DNA of 64,000 nucleotides, from the NCBI RefSeq assembly GCF_000702665.1, contig NZ_JNJA01000017.1:22051-86050 (forward strand). Reading direction: 5' to 3'. The stretch comes from Solidesulfovibrio alcoholivorans DSM 5433 (lineage in GTDB: Bacteria > Desulfobacterota > Desulfovibrionia > Desulfovibrionales > Desulfovibrionaceae). A program made the position numbers and the translations under genes. The notes beneath the pieces are model-generated. The model was not told where the DNA came from. It did not search any database and was given only the letters and a program-made list of their open reading frames with translations. The number at the start of each line of letters is the position of its first letter. Position 1 is the stretch's first letter. Positions 58,034-64,000 of the stretch are shown here, piece after piece.

Positions 58034-58909
58034 TCATTTGCCCATCCGCTGCACGCCAAGCCCCGCCAAGATGAACACCAGCCCGACCACGGTCGCGGGC
58101 AGGATCGCCTCGCCCACCAGGAAGTGGATCAGCACCAGCGAGAGAAACGGCGAAAGAAAGATGAGGTTCGCCACGCGGGCGGCGTTGGCCGCGCATTTGA
58201 GCGCCGTCAGCCACGTGACGAAGGCGAGCCCCATCTCGAAGACGCCGACGTAGGCCGCGCCGGCAAGGCCCGCCAGCGAACCCGGCCAGGGGTCGGAAAA
58301 GCACAGCACGGCGAGAAGCGTCAGCGGCAGGCTGCACAGGAAATTTGCCAAGAGCCCGACGACGGGGTCGCGGTCGTCCCTGGCGCCGCAAATCCAGTAC
58401 AGCGCCCAGACCACCGTGGAGACGAGCGCCAGCGCGACGCCGGACGGGCTCGCGAATCGCATGCCAAGCACGTTGCCGTGCGTGGCGATGACCACCACGC
58501 CGCAGTAGCTCACCACCAGCGCGGCAAGGTCGCGCGCCCGCAGCTTCTGGCCGAGCAGCGGCACGGCCAAAAGCGACAGCGTGATCGCCCAGGTATAGTT
58601 GAGGGGCTGCGCCTCCTGGGCCGGCAGCAGGTCGTAGGCCGCGAACAGGATCGTGTAATAGAGGAAGGGGTTGAGCGCGCCGAGCAAAATCGAGCGCTTC
58701 CACTGCGCGCGGGAAAGCGCCGCCACCTCGCCGAGCCGCCCCTTGACGGCGAGCACGAGCCCCAGCACGACGCACGACATGAGGCTGGCGTAGAAAAGCA
58801 GCTGCAACGGCGTCAGGTGCGCCAGCGACAGCTTGAAGGCCGAGGCCACCGTGGACCACATGGCCACGGTGGCCAGCCCGTAGCGCGTGGCCCTTTTCTG
58901 GTCGGTCAT
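58034..58909 (-). CDS. EamA/DMT-family transporter
   Basis: 291-aa inner membrane protein with ten predicted helices arranged as two EamA halves (RATRYGLATVAMWSTVASAF ... VALALVSTVVWALYWICGAR ... FVTWLTALKCAANAARVANL). The family exports metabolites or amino acids; the substrate is unknown here. GAGG lies 8 nt before ATG 58909. Divergent from the helicase gene. Confidence 0.93.
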   Translation of the reverse strand: MTDQKRATRYGLATVAMWSTVASAFKLSLAHLTPLQLLFYASLMSCVVLGLVLAVKGRLGEVAALSRAQWKRSILLGALNPFLYYTILFAAYDLLPAQEAQPLNYTWAITLSLLAVPLLGQKLRARDLAALVVSYCGVVVIATHGNVLGMRFASPSGVALALVSTVVWALYWICGARDDRDPVVGLLANFLCSLPLTLLAVLCFSDPWPGSLAGLAGAAYVGVFEMGLAFVTWLTALKCAANAARVANLIFLSPFLSLVLIHFLVGEAILPATVVGLVFILAGLGVQRMGK

Positions 58910-58980
58910 GGAAAATCCTCTGGTTTGCGCCTCCTACCGTGCCCGGTCGGAAAAACCAAGGGTGTTTCCGACCAGCCCTG

Positions 58981-59008
58981 TTGACAATATCCGGAAAGCC
59001 CGTATTCT
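58981..59008 (+). promoter_or_regulatory. Predicted sigma-70 promoter with a long helicase leader
   Basis: Consensus TTGACA (58981-58986), 16-nt spacer, TATTCT (59003-59008). It implies an approximately 210-nt leader before the helicase start. The leader contains a GCCGCGC (59174-59180) / GCGCGGC (59191-59197) hairpin just before the ribosome site. No gene is seen in 58910-59224. Confidence 0.65.
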
Positions 59009-59224
59009 TTCTTTTTGGCACTACCCGGCCCAGTGGTGATGTCTTTGGCGATGCGAACACGCTGCAACCCCATCGCCCTCCTCACGGACGCTCCTCCCGG
59101 CCGCCTGCCGTTGGCCCCGATCTTCCGATCCTGACGCGGCCCGCAGCCCCCGTTTCTCGATTCCATGATCGCCGCCGCGCGACATATTTGGCGCGGCTAC
59201 ACGCTATTGCCAAAGGATATCCTT

Positions 59225-60685
59225 TTGAGCTTCGATTCTTTTTGCCTGCATCCGACGATTTGCGCCAACATCGCGCGCATCGGCTACGAAACCCCCACGC
59301 CCATCCAGGCCGAAGCCATCCCCCACGTGGCCGAAGGGCACGACATCATGGGCCTGGCCCAGACCGGCACCGGCAAGACCGCCGCGTTCCTTTTGCCCAT
59401 CATCCATCGCCTGATGACCACCAAGCCCGAAAAACGCGGCGTGCGCGCGCTCATCCTCGCCCCCACCCGCGAACTGGCCGAACAGATCTACCAGGCCGGC
59501 GTGGACCTCGGCCGGGGCACGCGCCTGCGCGCCACGGTCATCTACGGCGGCGTCGGCATGTTCCCGCAGGTGCGCGCCCTGCGCCAGGGCGTGGACATCG
59601 TCGTGGCCTGCCCCGGACGCCTGCTTGACCACATGAACCAGGGCAACGTCCGCTTCGACGCCCTGGAGACGCTGGTTCTCGACGAGGCCGACCACATGTT
59701 CGACATGGGCTTCCTGCCCGACCTCAAGCGCATCCTCTCGGCCCTGCCCGAGAAGCGCCAGACGCTCCTTTTCTCGGCCACCATGCCCCCGGCCATCGCC
59801 GGGCTCGCCCGCGAGACCCTGACCGACCCGATCACGGTGCGCATCGGCCACCTGGCTCCGCCCTCCACGGTCGAACACGCCATCTACCCCGTGTCCGCCC
59901 ACCAGAAAGCCCCGCTGCTGCTGCACCTGCTCGGCGAGGCCGGCAAGGACTCGGTCATCGTCTTCACCCGTACCAAGCACCGGGCGAAAAACCTCGCCCA
60001 GCAGCTCTGCCGCGCCGGGCACAAGGCCACCTGCCTGCAGGGCAACCTGTCCCAGCGCCAGCGCCAGATCGCCATGGACGGATTCCGGCGCGGGGCCTTC
60101 CAGGTGCTCGTGGCCACGGACATCGCCGCGCGCGGCATCGACGTGTCCCAGGTGGCCCACGTGATCAACTTCGACATCCCGGACACGGCCGAGGCCTACA
60201 CCCACCGCATCGGCCGCACCGGCCGCGCCGAGCGCGACGGTCAGGCCCACACCTTCGTCACCGGCGAGGACATGAGCATGGTGCGCGCCATCGAGGCGCA
60301 CATGAAAAAGCCCCTGCCGCGCCGCGAGCTGGAAGGCTTCGAGCCCGATCCCGACGAGTTCCGCCGTACGTACGCCCCGGCCCGCCGGCCCATGCGCGGC
60401 CGCCCCGGCGGCTACAGCGACCGGCCCCGCCAGGGTGGCTTCCGCGCCCGTGACGCCCAGCCGCGCGGCGACAGGCCCCAGGGCGACCGCGCCCCCGCCC
60501 CGCGCGCCGACCGGCCGCGCGACGAGCGCCCCCGCACCGAGCGGCCGCGCAGCGACCGGCCCATGGCCGCCCGCCCCCGCGACGGCGAACGCCGCTCCAC
60601 CTTCGGCCTGTCCCACGACGCTGCCGAACGCCAGGGCGACCGCCGCCCCCGCCGCACCTTCCAGGAAGGGGTCAGCGCCGCGTAG
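59225..60685 (+). CDS. rhlE: DEAD-box RNA helicase (RhlE type)
   Basis: 486-aa ATP-dependent RNA helicase. Q-motif GYETPTPIQAEAIP, motif I AQTGTGKT, Ia PTRELAEQ, II DEAD, III SATMP, IV-VI FTRTKHRAK, ATDIAARGIDV, HRIGRTGRAE. The C-terminal 110 residues are a basic Arg/Pro/Gly-rich tail (RGRPGGYSDRPRQGGFRARD) typical of RhlE/CsdA. TTG 59225 (MSFDSFCLHPTICANI) is preferred over ATG 59165 because AAAGGA is 7 nt before it and the family starts this way. The ribosome site lies in a perfect 14-bp palindrome (59212-59225). The long leader suggests cold-shock type control. Confidence 0.94.
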   Translation: MSFDSFCLHPTICANIARIGYETPTPIQAEAIPHVAEGHDIMGLAQTGTGKTAAFLLPIIHRLMTTKPEKRGVRALILAPTRELAEQIYQAGVDLGRGTRLRATVIYGGVGMFPQVRALRQGVDIVVACPGRLLDHMNQGNVRFDALETLVLDEADHMFDMGFLPDLKRILSALPEKRQTLLFSATMPPAIAGLARETLTDPITVRIGHLAPPSTVEHAIYPVSAHQKAPLLLHLLGEAGKDSVIVFTRTKHRAKNLAQQLCRAGHKATCLQGNLSQRQRQIAMDGFRRGAFQVLVATDIAARGIDVSQVAHVINFDIPDTAEAYTHRIGRTGRAERDGQAHTFVTGEDMSMVRAIEAHMKKPLPRRELEGFEPDPDEFRRTYAPARRPMRGRPGGYSDRPRQGGFRARDAQPRGDRPQGDRAPAPRADRPRDERPRTERPRSDRPMAARPRDGERRSTFGLSHDAAERQGDRRPRRTFQEGVSAA

Positions 60686-60719
60686 GCGCGGATGCGGAAG
60701 GAAAGGGGAAGGGGAAAAT

Positions 60720-60771
60720 GCCTCCGGCGGCCAGGAGGGGATAATCCCCTCCTGGACCACCCCGAAAGGGG
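60720..60771 (+). repeat. 3'-end palindromic repeat, copy 9
   Basis: Core GCCTCCGGCGGCC, AGGAGGGGATAATCCCCTCCT hairpin, ACCACCCCGAAAGGGG. It starts 34 nt after the helicase stop after a purine-rich stretch, same orientation. It is followed 46 nt later by a separate classical terminator. Confidence 0.88.
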
Positions 60772-60816
60772 AAACCACCCCCTTCGCAAGTCAAGAAGCA
60801 AGACAGACGAGACGTG

Positions 60817-60853
60817 AAAAGCCGCTCCGGAGACGCTCCGGAGCGGCTTTTTT
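60817..60853 (+). terminator. Strong intrinsic terminator after the helicase gene
   Basis: GCCGCTCCGGAG (60821-60832) / CTCCGGAGCGGC (60836-60847), 3-nt loop, flanked by AAAA and six T residues (60848-60853); could work in both directions. Its presence right after a repeat copy argues that the repeat alone is not a sufficient terminator, or that the two have different jobs. Confidence 0.9.
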
Positions 60854-60949
60854 GATATGGTCTTCCCGTGGACAACGCCGCGAAAGTCCGGCACATCCGC
60901 GTAACCGGTCCGCGCCGCCGGGATCGGCGCATCAGGAAAGGAACCCGGC

Positions 60950-61642
60950 ATGAAGGCCCGCAAGCTCTACCGCCTCGAACTCGACCGCATCGAAGCGTCG
61001 CTGCGCGATGTGCAGGAGCATTTCGAGGAAATAAACGCCAAGCTGCTCATGCGCCGCGAGCCGCTCACCGACCAGATCATCGGCAACCTGCTCGAAGGCT
61101 ACGCCTACGTGGACGACCTGCTCGAGGCCGGGATAGAACTCTTCTCGCCGCAAGGGCTCGACAACATCCTCGAACTCAACCACATTGTACTGTGCGGCAG
61201 CGACGAAAGCGTGCGCATGGAATACGGGCCGCACCTGCTCGAAACCCGCCGCCGCTTCGCCGAAGGCATCGACGAGATCTCGGAATGGTACGAGCGCAAG
61301 CGCCACAAGTCCGCCTATCGCAGGGCGGCCGGCGTCTACGTGCTCTCCGTGAGCCAGCCCCAGCTGTTCCTGGAAGGAAACCACCGCACCGGCGCGCTCG
61401 TGGCCAGCTACATCCTGGTCCAGGAGGGGTTGCCGCCCTTCGTGCTCACGCGCAAAAACGCCAGCGAATACTTCAACCCCTCGACGCTCATCAAATACCG
61501 CCACAAGGAAAAATTCCTGGACCGGCAGTATTATCTCAAGAAATACCGCCGGGGCCTGCAGGAATTCTTCGAGGAGACGCTCGACAAGCGCTTCCGCCGC
61601 TCCATCCGTCTGGACAAAGAGGAATCGGAGGAAAACACGTAG
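60950..61642 (+). CDS. Divergent Fic/DOC-like protein
   Basis: 230-aa cytoplasmic protein, mostly helical. The segment QLFLEGNHRTGALVASYILV (138-157) matches the Fic catalytic loop HPFx(D/E)GNGR with changes: the catalytic His is Gln138, Pro is Leu139 and the second Gly is His145, while F140, E142-G143-N144 and R146 are kept. N-terminal helices (KARKLYRLELDRIEASLRDV) form a possible regulatory or dimer region, and the C-terminus is basic. If Fic-like, it probably lacks AMP transfer or uses another nucleotide. AAAGGAA precedes ATG 60950. Converges with tatA. Confidence 0.62.
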   Translation: MKARKLYRLELDRIEASLRDVQEHFEEINAKLLMRREPLTDQIIGNLLEGYAYVDDLLEAGIELFSPQGLDNILELNHIVLCGSDESVRMEYGPHLLETRRRFAEGIDEISEWYERKRHKSAYRRAAGVYVLSVSQPQLFLEGNHRTGALVASYILVQEGLPPFVLTRKNASEYFNPSTLIKYRHKEKFLDRQYYLKKYRRGLQEFFEETLDKRFRRSIRLDKEESEENT

Positions 61643-61649
61643 CCGGCGG

Positions 61650-61889
61650 TCACGCCGCCGGGCCGGTCTTCTCGGCCGCAATCCCGGCGGCGGGCGTCGT
61701 CTGGACGGGCGCGGGCTTTTCCGCCGCGACTTCGGGCGTCACGTCCCGGGCTTCCATGGCCGCCTTGAACTCCCGGATGGATTTGCCGAGGTCGTGCCCC
61801 ACGTTGGCCAGCTTGCCCGGCCCGAAAACGATCAGCACCACGCCCAGGATCAACAGCAGATGCATGGGTTGCAGCAAACCTGAAAACAT
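61650..61889 (-). CDS. tatA: Sec-independent translocase subunit TatA
   Basis: 79-aa pore-forming subunit of the twin-arginine translocation system. One N-terminal membrane helix (MHLLLILGVVLIVFGPGKLA) with the family FGPxKLP/A hinge, then an amphipathic helix (NVGHDLGKSIREFKAAMEAR) and an Ala/Pro-rich tail. The start is ATG 61889 with AAGGAG 7 nt upstream; a longer reading from 61958 is rejected. tatB/tatC are not adjacent. Tat exports folded hydrogenases and formate dehydrogenases in sulfate reducers. Confidence 0.94.
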   Translation of the reverse strand: MFSGLLQPMHLLLILGVVLIVFGPGKLANVGHDLGKSIREFKAAMEARDVTPEVAAEKPAPVQTTPAAGIAAEKTGPAA

Positions 61890-62111
61890 GTTCGCACTCC
61901 TTGTTTGCCGGGCAGTGTAGCATAAAACGCTCATCGCGACCTTTCCCCGGCATGACAAAGCGGCAAGGCCTCGGCGTTCCCGACGGGTTCTTTTGACACG
62001 CTCCCGCCCTGCCGTCTCCCGTCAATGCGACCCGACATGCCGCGCAACGGACATCCCCGGCGTAGGCCTCCCGCCTCTGGCCGCGTCCCCCATGTTGCGT
62101 TATCATCGGGT

Positions 62112-63035
62112 ATGGACACCGTTTCCGACATCCCGATCCTCGACGTCGCCGCGGCGCGCAAGGACTACGGCGCGTTTACGGCCGTCGCCGATGTGAGCTT
62201 CGCCGTGCGCCAGGGCGAATGCTTCGGCCTGCTCGGCCCCAACGGCGCGGGCAAGACCACCACCATCCGCATGATCTACGGCTTCTCGCCCCGCACCGCC
62301 GGGACCATCCGCGTCTTCGGCCTGGACATCGCCACCGCCCCCCGCCGCATCCGCGCGCGCCTCGGCGTGTGCCAACAGGGCAACACCCTCGACCCGGACC
62401 TGTCCGTGCTCGAAAACCTCCTCGTCTTCGCCAGCTACTTCCGCATCCCGCATGACAAAGCCCGGGCCCGAGCCGAGGAGCTGCTCGCATTCTTCGCCCT
62501 GGAAGCCAAGAAACGCCTGAGCTACGAGGAACTCTCCGGCGGCATGGCCCGCCGCCTCATGCTCGCCCGGGCGCTGGTCAACGAACCCGACCTGCTCATT
62601 CTCGACGAACCCACCACCGGCCTCGACCCCCAGTCGCGAAACACCCTCTGGGACCGGCTGCTCGACCTCAAACGCCAGGGACTGACCATCCTGCTCACCA
62701 CCCACGCCATGGAAGAAGCCGAACGCTTCTGCGACCGCCTGTGCGTCGTGGACCACGGCCGGGTCACCGCTGCGGGCACGCCGCGCGGCCTCATCGAATC
62801 CCATGTCGGCCGCCACGTGCTGGAAGTGGAAACGCCCGAACCGGAGTTCCTGGAGGCCGTACGCCTGGGCGGCTGGCAAAACGAACGCTCGGGCCGGCGC
62901 TTCATCGTCTACGGCAGGGAACGCGAGGCACTCGTCGCCCTGCGGGAACGCTTCTGCCCGGAATACGGCCTGCTGCGCCCCGCCACCCTGGAAGACGTCT
63001 TTTTACGCTTAACCGGCAGGGAGCTTCGCGAATGA
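62112..63035 (+). CDS. ABC exporter ATP-binding protein (NodI-like)
   Basis: 307-aa ATPase of the NodI/DrrA subfamily. Walker A GLLGPNGAGKTTTIRM, Q-loop VCQQGNTLDPDLSV, signature LSGGMARRLMLARALV, Walker B LLILDEPTTGLDP, H-loop TTHAMEEAE, and a NodI-type C-terminal domain. The start ATG 62112 (MDTVSDIPILDV) gives the family length; upstream in-frame ATGs have no ribosome site. It overlaps the permease start by 4 nt (ATGA). The substrate is unknown; NodIJ in rhizobia exports lipo-oligosaccharides, but homologues are widespread. Confidence 0.93.
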   Translation: MDTVSDIPILDVAAARKDYGAFTAVADVSFAVRQGECFGLLGPNGAGKTTTIRMIYGFSPRTAGTIRVFGLDIATAPRRIRARLGVCQQGNTLDPDLSVLENLLVFASYFRIPHDKARARAEELLAFFALEAKKRLSYEELSGGMARRLMLARALVNEPDLLILDEPTTGLDPQSRNTLWDRLLDLKRQGLTILLTTHAMEEAERFCDRLCVVDHGRVTAAGTPRGLIESHVGRHVLEVETPEPEFLEAVRLGGWQNERSGRRFIVYGREREALVALRERFCPEYGLLRPATLEDVFLRLTGRELRE

Positions 63036-63817
63036 CCGCCGACCCGCGCTTCACCACACTCTTCTGGACGGTCTGGCGTCGCAACCTGCGCGTCTACCGC
63101 CGCATCTGGGCCATCAACTTCCTGCCGCCCATCCTGGAACCGCTGTTCTACATCGTGGCCTTCGGCCTCGGTTTCTCCGGACTCGTCGGCGACGTCTCCT
63201 GGCGCGGCCAGGCCATGACGTTCATCCAGTTCTTCGCCCCGGCCATGATCGCGGTTTCCATCATGTGGCAGGCGTTCATGGAGACCACCTACAGCTCCTT
63301 CGTGCGCATGTTCTACCAGAAAACCTACGACGCCCTGCTCGCCACGCCCCTGTCGATCGAGGAAATCATCGTGGCCGAAATCGTCTGGGGAGCCACCCGC
63401 GCCTGCATCGCCGCCGCGCTCATGCTCGCCGTGGTCGCCCTGCTCGGCTACGCCCCAAGCCCGCAGGCGCTTCTCGTGCTGCCCATCGCCGTTCTCGGCG
63501 GCATGGCCTTCGGCGCCATGGGCATGGCCACCACAAGCATCACCCCCTCCATCGACATGTTCAATATCCCCTTCTTCCTCGTCATCACACCCATGTTCCT
63601 CTTCTCCGGCACCTTCTTCCCCGTCGACGCCCTGCCCCCCTACGCCGCGCCCATCGCCGCCGCCATGCCGCTGTACCACCTCGCCGAACTGTGCCGCGCC
63701 GCCTGCCTCGGCCGCCTCGACGCCACCTCCCTCGGCCACGCCGCCGTACTGCTCGGATTCTTCGCGGTGTCCCTGCCCCTGGCCCTGGCAGGCATGCGGC
63801 GACGCCTCGTGCGCTAA
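63032..63817 (+). CDS. ABC-2 type exporter permease (NodJ-like)
   Basis: 261-aa membrane protein with six predicted helices. NodJ-like features: NLRVYRRIWAINFLPPILEP, LFYIVAFGLGFSGLVGDVSW, MTFIQFFAPAMIAVSIMWQA, FNIPFFLVITPMFLFSGTFF. It forms the channel for the NodI-like ATPase encoded by the overlapping upstream gene. GGGAG is 9 nt before ATG 63032. Repeat copy 10 follows its stop. Confidence 0.93.
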   Translation: MTADPRFTTLFWTVWRRNLRVYRRIWAINFLPPILEPLFYIVAFGLGFSGLVGDVSWRGQAMTFIQFFAPAMIAVSIMWQAFMETTYSSFVRMFYQKTYDALLATPLSIEEIIVAEIVWGATRACIAAALMLAVVALLGYAPSPQALLVLPIAVLGGMAFGAMGMATTSITPSIDMFNIPFFLVITPMFLFSGTFFPVDALPPYAAPIAAAMPLYHLAELCRAACLGRLDATSLGHAAVLLGFFAVSLPLALAGMRRRLVR

Positions 63818-64000
63818 TGGGGAGGAGACAAAGAGGGAAGATGCCTCCGGCGGCCAGGAGGGGATGATCCCCTCCTGGACCTCCCCGACGGGGGATGGGT
63901 AAGCGGGTGGAGGCATGGTCGGCGGGCGGTGCGTCGGGGTCTGTGGTCTCGGAAACGGGGCGGCCGTGCTGGCCGCAAGGCCGGCCAGCACGGCCGCCCC
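63818..64000 (+). repeat. 3'-end palindromic repeat, copy 10, with long second palindrome
   Basis: Core 63843-63894: GCCTCCGGCGGCC, AGGAGGGGATGATCCCCTCCT hairpin, ACCTCCCCGACGGGGG. It continues into the same second module as copy 1 (63911-64000), whose GTGCTGGCC and GGCCAGCAC arms are visible; the window ends before the palindrome closes. Starts 25 nt after the permease stop, same orientation. Confidence 0.85.

Noticed and set aside
59010..59040. Sigma-54 promoter starting at TGGCAC near 59015
   Set aside because: The required GC dinucleotide element at the correct spacing (TTGCA type) is missing.
61643..61661. Hairpin CCGGCGG/CCGCCGG as terminator of the Fic-like gene and tatA
   Set aside because: The stem overlaps the end of tatA and has no T run; not strong enough to list as a feature.

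Overview
The window looks like a chromosomal segment from a sulfate-reducing bacterium of the Desulfovibrionaceae (Desulfovibrio/Solidesulfovibrio type). The evidence is a periplasmic tetrahaem type I cytochrome c3, membrane subunits that look like an Ech-type [NiFe] hydrogenase, anaerobic-type corrin genes (cbiG, cbiH), very high GC with strong third-position bias, and AAGGAG-type ribosome binding sites. Species is inferred from gene content only. I saw no rRNA, tRNA, CRISPR array, insertion sequence or phage block.

Layout. 1-7 kb: 3' part of an echB-like gene and echA on the minus strand, then a CIRCE-controlled groES-groEL operon with a strong terminator, then a quinol-type nitric oxide reductase broken by a frameshift. 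7-21 kb: a DUF202 membrane protein, a Cache-domain secreted protein coupled to a CobD-CobQ fusion, FmdB and MucR-like small regulators, a lipoprotein, an orphan pair of oligopeptide-type ABC ATPases, a Bax-inhibitor-1 membrane protein, a degenerate LpxK homologue, a LivK-type binding protein, a lysozyme-like protein and a J-domain protein. 21-33 kb: cheX, a DsbD-type thiol reductase, an acetyltransferase, a D,D-carboxypeptidase, a sensor kinase, an alanine-rich protein behind a flagellar-type (sigma 28) promoter, cbiG-cbiH, cytochrome c3, and a large acidic repeat/coiled-coil protein. 33-45 kb: a binding protein/hybrid kinase pair divergent from phoB-phoR-pstB, then a three-gene operon (sensor without output domain, secreted protein with three internal repeats, GH57-like glycosidase). 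45-52 kb: murB, an AT-rich solitary AAA ATPase of probable foreign origin, trmFO, a type-I-secretion-like ABC transporter with two C39-like domains, wrbA. 52-64 kb: 5'-nucleotidase, an Lrp regulator overlapping putA, a lipoprotein, an EamA transporter, an RNA helicase with a long leader, a divergent Fic-like protein, tatA, and a NodIJ-like ABC exporter.

The most distinctive genome-level signal is a family of ten roughly 50-70 bp palindromic elements (core GCCTCCGGCGGCC, then a CCAGGAGGGG/CCCCTCCTGG hairpin, then CCTCCCC-GAAA-GGGG). Every copy lies 16-34 nt after a stop codon and points the same way as the gene it follows. Two or three copies carry an additional longer palindrome. I know of no formal description of this element; it may act as a 3'-end/termination module, a REP-like element, or both.

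Other points: the AT-rich ATPase whose stop codon overlaps the trmFO stop, a degenerate LpxK, a Fic-like motif with altered key residues, tandem C39-like domains, a sigma-28-like promoter, a Pho box plus a palindrome between divergent two-component systems, and a tandem duplication of the murB ribosome binding site.
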